In this document: positions 51,255-62,400 of the stretch, piece by piece | How positions within the stretch are numbered: the stretch's first letter is position 1 | How the letters are laid out: each line of letters starts with the position of its first letter | Assembly (NCBI GenBank): GCA_014773175.1 | Contig: VXCM01001251.1 | Location: 1-64,000, forward strand | Reading direction: 5' to 3' | Source: Lucifuga dentata | Lineage: Eukaryota; Chordata; Actinopteri; Ophidiiformes; Bythitidae | Length of the DNA: 64,000 nucleotides | Notes under the pieces: model-generated | Told to the model about the DNA's origin: nothing | Databases searched by the model: none | The model's input: only the letters and a program-made list of their open reading frames with translations | Program-made: the position numbers and the translations under genes

Positions 51255-51889
51255 TTAAGGGTATTGCTCACAATGCATTATGTTCCTTTTTTTTTTTTTT
51301 ATCCTAGTAAATTTCCCATAAATTACCTTCACATCTTTGTCACAGATTTTCAGGCTGAAATGACCAGAACAAGTTGGAAAATATCACAGAAAAAATAGAA
51401 AGACATGGAAAGAAGAAATGAGCGGAACAGCCGCTAAAGAAACAAAAACACAAAAAGGAGAAATGTGTGCACCCTAATTATTTTCTATTTACCTGGAAAG
51501 AGAAGTTGCAGATGGAAAGTGCTTTAGAAGACAACAGACCTTTTTTTTTTTTTTTNTTTTTTTTTTTTTTGGTTGAGCTAATACAGACAGTCGTATCTAC
51601 AGTAGAAATAAGAGACGGACAGACGCGCTCTGTACACACACAGCCATGGAGCTATTTACAAATGTTTTAGTAGTGTTCTTCTTCATTATTCTATCCGTGG
51701 TGCATTCCCAGCGTCTCAATGTACAGAAAAGGGCGTCAACTCCTCATGTTGCGTCTGTCATGCTCCTTCCAAACTCATCCAGAGTGGTTATGNGGGGGGG
51801 GGGGGCTGGGAAGGGTCACATAATGCTTTTAGGCCAGTGGTAGAGAAAAGAGGGGAATGAAAGTGAGGAACAGTCTTCATGAAACGGCA

Positions 51890-51991
51890 TCATGTCTCTG
51901 GAAGCTGGCTGATGTCACTCAGGTTGGTGTCGTTGAGGATGGCTTTGATTCGATCCAAGGAGTCTGCCTGTCTTATTCGCTCCAGCTGCAC
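51890..51991 (-). CDS. rabep1: rabep1 terminal coding exon
   Basis: Starts after catgcag with GTGCAGCTGGAG and reads VQLERIRQADSLD...DISQLPET then TGA. This is the C-terminus of rabaptin-5. Confidence 0.95.
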   Translation of the reverse strand: MQLERIRQADSLDRIKAILNDTNLSDISQLPET

Positions 51992-52259
51992 CTGCATGAG
52001 AATCAAACTTTTCATTAAACAGCAGCTACAAATACTACGGCCAAGCTGCTACTACACCGAACTACACAGGATGTCAGTGCTGACAGTAACGACGGCGTAC
52101 AGTTCTTACTACCTGATTCATGTCTCACCTGAAGGGTCTGAGAAAGCTTGACGAAGTCTTTCTGAACCTGCTCGCTGACATCCAGCTCCGTCTGAAGCCG
52201 CTGGGCCTTATCCCTCTCATCCAGAGCCTGACTCTCCAGAGCAGCCTGCAGGAGAGAAT

Positions 52260-52298
<39 letters not shown>

Positions 52299-55200
52299 GA
52301 CTAAGTGGAGCCAGCAGGTTGCAATACAATTCATTACCATAAAAAAACCTGAAATGAATACTAAATGCCAATAGAAACACATTTGCTGAATAAGTTATGA
52401 TGTAGGTTTTACAGTATTGAATGTATGAATAATTCAGCATCAGTTCACTGCAGATTACAAGAGGCTCTGCGTGTCTACAATGCTGTAAATACACGCATGT
52501 AGGCACATTCTCTTGCGTGGACAGAACATAATGATAAATGCTAGCTAACACGCTACCATGTCAATTTTCCACATGTAGCGTGGGATAACTTTGCAGCTGA
52601 GAATTAATTGCTTGAAGCAAATGTTTATGCATCTCTTACAGTCTTTGAATTGTTGGGATCTGTAAGTGTGTTCAGTTACACACACGACGCTGCAATCGGC
52701 TTAATGATTTTGCGTTTACTATCATCTCGCATGCTAGTGACACGATTGCTAATACTGTATTTAGATCAGACAGAATGAAACAAAGAATGTCCAAACGCCT
52801 TCAGTTAATGACGTTTCTGCTCTGCGGCTGCATACTTTCTCAATAAAGACACTGAGTGGATTATAACTGTGAGAAGTTCAAATCAAGTTTGAGATGTTGA
52901 AACATGAGCTGCTTTATGTGCTGGTTTATTGTGAGGAGTAAGAAAGTCTGGAGTGATGGTCTGAGCTCTGAGGGGTTGATAGAGGGTCTGAATCTGACTT
53001 TAATGACCACGCTGTCACAGCATCTTGTATCTTGTAAGGGGGGTTGGTGGGAAGCATTTCTATGTTCACAGGGTCCTCAATATTCTATTAACACATATTA
53101 AGTGTGTGTTAACAGAATAACCCTAACCCATTATGTGCTCTATTGTGCTCTATAGAGCTGGGGAACATAGGAATGACCCTGCTTGGTGAGACACGTGTCT
53201 TGAGTCTGTGCTGAACTCTGACCTTTGCAGCAGCGAGCTCTTTGACTTGCTGCTCCAGGCTGGTCTTCTGGCTCTGGATGCTCTGCAGCGTCCCGCTCTT
53301 TTCTGTTAGACTGCTCTGCAGCTACAGAAAGACAACAAATGTATGGGCTAGATGTACTAATACACAAAAGTACTGCGAGTAATTAACAGGTTACATTCAG
53401 CAAAGGGGCAACGAGAAAAAGTAGAAAGTAGAGATGACCCAAGCAGGATCGCATTGGGATTGATTCAGCATTTCTAACTGACTGTTACTGGCGTTCTAAA
53501 GGTTCTAAATCTGTTTTCAGACATTAGTTTAATGTGAACTGTTGAGCTCAAATACACCAACAGACAAAAACACCCTGTACTTTATTAAAAACTGTGTTGG
53601 AAGCCAGTACACTGTGAAATGATACAAATAGGAAAACAGCAGCCAGCATTTTCAATTAATGATCTTCTCAGTGGGAAATTAAAAAAAGTCACTCTGCCTG
53701 TATTTTGGCTGAAAGCTGCATTTGGACCCAACTCTTTTGTTCACTCTGAGGATGAAATGTGGCTTTCTAAAGATCCACACACATCAACCATCACACTCCT
53801 CTCCATACCAAAAAACTGTGTGGTGCTATACAAAACACTAAACAGAACTTTCAAATTAAGTTGTAATGCAGGCTATATTTCCTGCTATTCAGATACTTTT
53901 CCAAATACATTTGGTTTTTACAAATTTTAATGCAATTTAATGGTTTTAATGCAATTAATGCTGGCCTAATTTAGGCTAAATGTGAACTGTGCGGTTCTGT
54001 TATGTAAGAATGTAAATATGTCAGATTAAAAGCTGGTATCAGCAGATATCCAATATGGAATGACACAGACTGGGACTCAGTTACAGAAGAAGGTCAAAGT
54101 TTATTTTCCACCTGAGGGCTTTAATCATCCTTCCAGAACGCAGAAGGATCCGAGCACATCTGCTGCGAGTCTAACCCTAATAATATGTATAACACTGTGT
54201 AATCTACATCAAAATGTTAACATAACACTGCTGAAGTTAGTACCTGTTCCTTCTCAGTTTTCACACGTTCCAGCTCCGTCTTCAGGCTGGAAAAAGATGC
54301 TGTGGGAAAAGCACATCATTAAAGCATCGTGACAGCGCTCATATCAAAGCCAGATTTACTCTGCGGTTCTGCTTTCCTCGCCATAAAACACCACTTCATT
54401 GATAATGCAACGACTTGTGTGTGAGTTTTAGTGGATGCGATGCCGCTGCGCTGAAACATGCTTGTCAGTGTTTAGTTTGCGTCAAACAAAGCAAAAGATG
54501 GACATCAAAAACCCTGACAGCCATTAGAACAACACGCTCAGCACTTTTACATGCATGATTTAGGCAATAATGCGAGCAAGACGGAATTGACATCCCACCG
54601 TTCGTTGACTTTTCATAATGCGTTGTGTAATCTGAGGAGAATCCGCCAGGTGAGGAAAGACGTCTTACTCTGTTTATTACATGCCCAAATAAATTGATTT
54701 AAAGGACCATACTACCCATTTTGCATGTTTCAGCTTAATATGTTCAATTTTTCATACATGTTACGTTACTGACAATCATTTCTCAAAGGATAAAACCGTA
54801 TTTCAGCTTTCCTGATATTTCGCAAAATCTCTTAATCTTTCAAAATCAAATATTCAAGTGATACACCCACCTTAAAAATCCATGTTTCTCCTGCTAATAG
54901 TTACACAGCCTTATGAAGTCACGGTCCTTTAAATTTTTCCATAAACGCAGGTCTTCTTTTGGGACTATATTCCCCGGTGGAGGCATATGTTCACTCCACG
55001 CTTTTTATTACGTTTAAACGCTAAAATTGCGTAACTTCTAAAAAACCCTGAATACATATCTTGTTGGTGATGATGGATTACCTATCCCAAGAACGTTTCA
55101 AGTATCAACAAATTGATTTTAATAGNTTTTAATAGCAGAATGAACTGAAACCAATGGAGGTCTGGAAGGTAGGAAAAACATTTTTAATTCACCGTTCCAG

Positions 55201-58200
55201 TAGTATGCTTTGGGAAATGATTGTCAGTAAAGTTACATGTATGAAAATTGAATATATTAGGCTCAAACATGCAAAATGGTCGGCATGGTCCTTTAAATTT
55301 GCATAATCTAAGTCTGTTACTTGGAGTAAATTGTCAGATTTACCCTGATTTCTTGTATCCATTAAAGTGGATACAAGATGTTTGAAATAAAGATTTATTG
55401 CCTTAATCCGAACATGAATATGCATATAAAAATACTGGCTGAGCCTCTGAGGTTTTAACTAAAAGACAAACATACGCCAACATGGAAGGACTAAACTGAC
55501 ATTGTGGGAATTTGGTTTATTGGTCACTTTAGTCATTATGTGACAAAACATCATATTTTTGTCTCCAGTACATCCGTCTATCATACATCATAATGCTTAA
55601 AGGGCCCAAACGCTGATTTTGAATGTTTAAGCCCAATAAATGCTTAGCATTTATTGGGTAAAGAGCATCTAAAATATTATGATAAACCTTTCTAGCAACC
55701 TAAAGATTATGTTTTTCTTATCTTAAATCAACAGTGTAAAAGTAACTCCTATCATTCAGCTGCTCACTTTCTGCACCCTAAAAACAAGGCTGGTGAGAAA
55801 ACAGGCCTGCTTAAAAAAAAGTGATGTTAAGCACTACTTCAGATGATTTGGGCTCCAAATATCTCATCACATATTGTATAAGGTGACCAATAGTCATCAA
55901 ATTATGCACACACACACACACACACACTACTTAGCTGCTCAAAAGTGTTCACTAACAACATAACACACAAACATCTTTGACATAATGGGCCCGATTCATA
56001 AATAGCATCACACTAAATAAGCACCGTGATAACTGAAGCACATTCATAAAGCTTCTCTTATGTTAACCAGAGCACTGTGTCACATTAAAGGACCATACCA
56101 CCCATTTTGCCATTTTGAGCCTAATATATTCAATTTCCATACGTTACGTTACTGACAATCATTTCCCAAAGGATAAAACTGTATTTCAGATTTCCTGATA
56201 TTTTGCAAAATCTCTTAATCTTTCAAAATCAAATATTCAAGTGATACACCCACCTTAAAAATCCATGTTTCTCCTGCTAATAGTTACACAGCCTTATGAA
56301 GTCACGGTCCTTTAAATTTTTCCATAAACACAGGTCTTCTTTTGGGACTATATTCCCTGATGGAGGCATACATTCACTCCACGCTTTTTATTGCGCTTAA
56401 ACTCTAAAATTACATAATTTCTAAAAATAATAACACGTCTTGTTGGTGATGATGGATTACCTATCCCAAGAATGTTTCAAGTATCAACAAGTTGATTTTA
56501 ATAGCAGAATGAACTGAAACCAATGGAGGTCTGGAAGGTAGGAAAAACATTTTTAATTCACCGTTCCAGTAGTATGCTTTGGGAAATGATTGTCAGTAAC
56601 GTTACGTGTACGAAAATTAAATATATTGGGCTCAAACATGCAAAATGGATGGTATGGTCCTTTAATTTTTGTGTGATGGTGTTTTTTATGAATCGCTTTC
56701 CTGACATGTAAATAAAGAAATACTGTAATAACGTCTCTTTCAATGCAAACGCTGAAAGATGTCACTAACAGACATTTATGAATGAGGGAACGGGGTTGTG
56801 TGATGACATTTGACCTTATAGACTCGGTAAATCATGCGTTATCCTTTGTGAATCTGGCCCATTGTCTAATATTGTGAAGCATCGCTTAGACCAATCCGGG
56901 GAGGGTAGGAAAGTGTATGTTCCATTAACTTGCAGTGCTTATTTTAGGTGTTCCAAGTTTAAACGTGAGAATAAACGCTACGTTGTGCTTGTTACAAATA
57001 TTAGTCTAACGGTGAAGCCATTAACACGCATGTAGAAACACAGTTCAGATCATACCTTCCAAGATGTCTGAATGACAGTGATCAAGGGAGAAGAAACAAA
57101 AGGAGAAACAGAAGAGAATGTAAAAAAATAAAAACAGCAAAAAGAAAATCAACAAACTGTTGAAATGTTTTAGTCAGTTTGCTGATTGTGGCTTTTTACT
57201 GAAAACAACAAAGTTCCAGTTTGATTGGTTAGTTACTGTAGAACTGATTGATATTAGACTGGTTGTGTTAGTCTGAGTGTTAAATTTTACACATACATGA
57301 GTTTGATTCTGATGATTGGAGTCTCACCTATCTCCTCTTTGCAGCCCTCGATCTCCAGCTGCAGCGTGTCCTCCAGGTTCTCCTTCAGGCACTGCTCCGC
57401 CTGCATCTGCTCTTTCAGAAACAGGATCTCAGCCTTCAGCTTCTCCTCCAGGTGATCGGCAGACGTCCGCACCGCCACCACGTCTTCTCGCAACCGCAGC
57501 ACCAAGCTTTGTAGCTCCTGAGGAAGATTAAAAAATAACAGGCGTCAACGTGGAAACTCATCACTCAGCACAACACCCACAAGGTGAGAGGAAAAGCGAA
57601 ATTTGATATGGAAGACGGGGATATCACTTTCTCCTTTTAACAGTCAGAGTCCACGGAAAAATGTAACTCTGCATGCTGACATCAGCTTCTACATCCACAC
57701 GTACAGCATCTGCCATTACACAACAGGATACTCAGCGTGTGCTGTACACAATGCATAAAAAACGTCTGCGGTGACAATATGCTGACATATAGGAAAAATA
57801 CATCATATATCCTTCATGATATATGTACTGTATCCTTATGACAAATGCTAATAAAAACACATTTGCAAATGCTTCTACACGTCACCTACAAATATTAATG
57901 ATGTGAGTCATGCTGCATACTTTCATATCTCAGCATTTCCATATATATATAGATATATATATATACAGTATATATACACACATGCTCAAAAGTTTAGAAT
58001 CACATCATTTAAGCAGTTCTTGCTATAATAATGTTTTTTAAATTGAAATATGAAACAAACACCAAAATGAATTTTAAGATGTTTTTTTTTTTTCTTGAGT
58101 ATTTCAAATATTTGGGGGGAAAAAGTTTTTAAATGATAAACAATTGTAAAATGTCTTAAATTTTTTACAGCTTCTTGCAAATTATTTTAAACCTATGTAG

Positions 58201-59415
58201 GTGCATAATACTAAGACGTATGAAAAAAATATCTGACATACTATATATATAGATATATATATATATCTATATATATATATATAATACATATATAAACTGA
58301 AATAATATATAATAATATATATATATATATACAAAACTGAAATAATAANTATATATAATACATATATAAACTGAAATAATATATAATAATATATATATAT
58401 ATATATAAAACTGAAATAATAAATAATAATATAGATATAAACTGAAATAATAATATATAATATCAACTGAAAATAAAATTTGACATCAAAAAAATATTTT
58501 CATTGAAAAAAGAGTTGGTTGAAAATTAAAAGTGTCATCAAACAAAATTTTTATTTAATTTTGATTTTTTATGTCAAATTTTATTCCTAGTTTATATATA
58601 TATATTTGTTTTTTATGTCAATTTTTTTTTTTTTTTTTAGTTTCAATTAATACAGTCACTATTCTGGCATCATAGACATAGTAAAATCATTTTATACATA
58701 CACACATATGAAACAAAACTAGTTTTACATGGCTGGAAACACTGATTCTATGTGAAAATCACTAGTGATTCCACAGTTTTGAGCGGTAGTGTATATGTAT
58801 TGTTATGCTGGTATCTTAACAGGAACAGGGGAGATCATGTTAATAACATGTGAATGTACCTTGCATGTTAGACCACATCTAGAGTTCGTCTGGCTAGCAT
58901 TGAGCCTGGGTTTCAGTCTTACACCCTGGTGTAAATGTAATGCAAAGACTTTGTATGCAGCAGTGATGGCTGCTATTCCACCTCCACTACAGAGTGGGTC
59001 CCACTGCTTTTTATACTGCATTACTCATCGACAGGTGATGAGGAGCAGTGTGGAGGAGTGTGTCTGAAATCGGTGTGAATCTGTGTAACAGGGAGGACAC
59101 CGAAAAACAGGAAGAGTGCTGATCTTGTCAGAATACTCAAAAAGAGTGTCGTTAACTGAGAAGGAGCCGGTGGTGCCATACAGACTCGAACCGTGAACTC
59201 GTCCTGACTGGATTCCTTTTCAACCTGGTGGCAATTTCCTCACCGTGTGTGTGACAGTAAAGACGGCACCAGTGCTCATGTTGTGACGGTTTCTAAGTTT
59301 CGTGCAAACTGCCCACGTGGTGCAGCAGATCATTTTGGTGACATGCAAAAGGAGTGCAGCCAGAAGCATGCCCCTCTCATGAACCCACCAAATGTGTGTG
59401 TGTGTGTGTGTGTGN

Positions 59416-59452
<37 letters not shown>

Positions 59453-62400
59453 ACCCCTGGGTCGTCCACGTTTTCTGACAGGTCTGTCTAGACTTATAGG
59501 ACTGAGTAAAAGATGGGGACATGTTTTTGTTTTTTTAACCTTTATTTATCCAGTGTTAGTTCACTGAGCATTGAGTGCTCTTTTGCAGGAACGCCCTGCT
59601 CACACACACACCCTTACATAGAAGCTGCCCAATACAACCATAGACTTCTCTGCTGCCACTGAGCAGCTCCACTGGAACATTTGGGGGCACCTCAGTGGTG
59701 ATAATTAGGGCTGCTCATTCACCTCTCCAACGCTGATTTCTCCTATCAGTTCAGGGATTGAACCGGCGACCCTTGGGTCACAAGCTTCTCTAACCTTTAG
59801 GTCACCACTGTCCACTGCCCAAGTTAAAGGACCATACCGGCCATTGCACATGTTTGAGCCCAATATATGCAACACACATACGTGACAACCAATTTCCAAA
59901 ACATAAAACCATATTTTAATTTTCCCTAATCTTTCAAAGGTGATACATCCACCTTAACATTCAGTGTTTTACCTTCTAACACTTATGCATGATTATAGAA
60001 GGCACGATCATTTTAATTTCTCGGTAAAAGAGAAAGCTCGGCTTTCATTGCATTTTAAGATGGTTATACCACCTGAACATTTGATTTTGAAAGATCAGGG
60101 GACTTGGAAAAATAACAGCAAAACGAAAAATACGGTTTTATGTTTCAGAAATTGGTTGTCAGTAATATATGTGGCTTGTATATATTGGACTTAAACATGC
60201 AAACTGGCCTGTATGGTCTTTTAAGTCTCTGTCTGGTTGGTAGGACTACCAATGTAATATGCTAGGCTTTTAAAGCCTATTTTTAACAAGGGATTAATAA
60301 TAGCATTTCATCTCTAAAGTAATCATCTACTTTGACCTAAATTAATTCATTATAATGTTAATGTTTTGCTTGAATGATACAACTGAGGCTTCACATACTT
60401 GCGCCGTGCTGGGCATCTGGAAGTCCTCTTGTTGCTGTAATTCTACGTGCAGCCTGTGTTTCCCCTGCAGGCTCTCATTGTCTCTCTGTAGCCGACTTAG
60501 TTCATCCGCCACCTGCTCCCTGGACTGCACCAGCACCGCCTGTGAGACAGAAAAAATACATTTAAAATAAAAATCACAACCTCACCATGTGTCAGATTGT
60601 TTCCCTGTTATGACTAATGTTGCATGGAAGCAGCACCATTTCAGCACAGAGTGAAGCGTGACTCACTGGCTAACATCTGCGTTTGGAGCCAGCTCTGCCT
60701 AATTCGCCCTGCAGTTCATTATTTTCCAATGTGTGACACTATCCTTAAATTTATGACAGCATAAAGACTCTTTGATCACAGCCACGTGCAGCAGAGGAAT
60801 GGTGCACGTGGCTCTTGGCTGACACTTTTGTTTGCAAAGACTGAGTGTGGGATAACTTGCAGCTGTACATTAATTGATTAAATGTTTCTCTTTCTCTCTG
60901 GTTTTCCTCAAAATTTAGACAGTAAACTCCCCAGAAAAATCAGCACACAGTAAACTAAAATCATACATGGCAGTTTCTGCAGTGCTGCATGGAACAAAGC
61001 CCATTTGATCTCTGGAGAGGCTGTAGTTAGAATTGTTGCAAAATCTAAGCCCGATATCTGTGAAGAGTTTTTCAGCCCGAGGCTCTATCTTGTCAGCAAT
61101 GTTTGTAGTAGAGAAGCAAAGTGACACTACTGTCACACAGGCCGTGAACAGGAAATCGAAAATACCTCCAGGCATTATCCACGTGCTGCAGTTTGGCTTG
61201 GCTGCATGTCAAATAACAGAACTAGAGGCTGTCAAACTGATAAAATTACATGCTTATTTTAAAAGGATAAAATCTTGCCCGTGCTAACAAAATTGTCAGT
61301 GTTGGGCTCTGTAAAGTTAGAAGGAGCGAGAGATCGAAAAGGTGTGCAAGAAAGATTCCCACAGAGGTAATACGCCACTCACCATCCGTTCCTGTGTGCT
61401 TCTCTTAGCTTCACTGAAGGCTTGTTTTAAAGTGCTGAGAAGTGTTTCTGACTCCTGGACTTTCTGTGTGAGGGCCGACACCTGCAACACAACACAAACA
61501 CACCCATCTCTAAAACCAGAGTGATAACAAAAAAACAACAGGGGCAGACCGGGCAGCACCAAACTTAAATTTGTCTCCATGCTCAGACCACACAAGGATG
61601 CCTCTGTTGATACAAACTATTGTGCATCTCTGATTAATCTGCCATGAGCCACATAACAGACAGATTGTCCTCTTGTCTGTTGTCTGTTGGCAAGTAGGCA
61701 TTTTCCCCTCAAACAGCTAATTTACTCAAAGTGTGTGTTAGAATTTATTATGAAGAGTGGGATGATCTAAGCAGTGTGTATGTGTCGTGACACGGCAGTT
61801 TCCTGTCTTTTGATATTTAGGGACTTGTTTTTTATTTATTTTGAATACAGGACATAAGCTGAAACCATGCACTGTATGGCTTTGAGAGTTGCAATGAAGC
61901 ACTGTATCTAACACAAGCTGGCTACAGTATGGTATTGTGCAGTATTATGCAGTATAGTATGGCCGATGCAGACGTTAAAACCACAGTCTGCACATTTGTG
62001 ACCTGTATGGATGTCTAAATTTCATTTGCACCCCCTCAGAACCAAAAAAAAATCTGGTGCTGCCACTTTAAAATCTACAGAACCCCTAAGGGGACATGGC
62101 AGGGGAAAAAAAATCTGTGGAAGGAAAAACATAACGAGTCCTTTTGCGTTATAATGCAAATTTTTTGTGAGATCTCACAAAAGTATTGCGAGATAACGCA
62201 AAACTTGATCCTTCATTGAGCGGAAGTGCAACAGTATATCTGGGTCACTCTAATGTGCCATTGCTAGGCAACAATGGAGTGATTTCTGGAGTTTTAATTT
62301 GCGTTTGGACTAAAATATAAAGACATTCAGTTGGTACTTGGGGCTAGTTCACTAGGGTTATCTTGCAAAAACCTTTGCATGGAGCCCTTAAAGGGACGTA

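Larger units (their letters stand above)
44299..51889. other. Intergenic region between mpzl1 and rabep1
   Basis: No recognisable gene. The first few hundred bases should hold the mpzl1 promoter and 5' UTR. It then holds (TAA)n(TTA)n and (CA)n repeats, an extremely AT-rich block at 45050-45290, a foldback element at 47351-48252, and two MITEs at 49199 and 50765. The rabep1 3' UTR should occupy the right edge. Open frames at 48774-49055 and 50183-50383 match nothing I know. Confidence 0.6.

Noticed and set aside
52015..52551. 178-codon open frame on the minus strand
   Set aside because: Only 52129-52245 is real rabep1 exon; the rest runs through the (TG)n repeat and intron.
59730..59820. A tRNA gene
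   Set aside because: A and B box sequences are present but the stems do not form a full cloverleaf, and the SINE body and tail follow.
60915..61175. 86-codon open frame on the minus strand within a rabep1 intron
   Set aside because: Not coiled coil, does not fit rabaptin-5, and its ends are not usable splice sites in the right phase.
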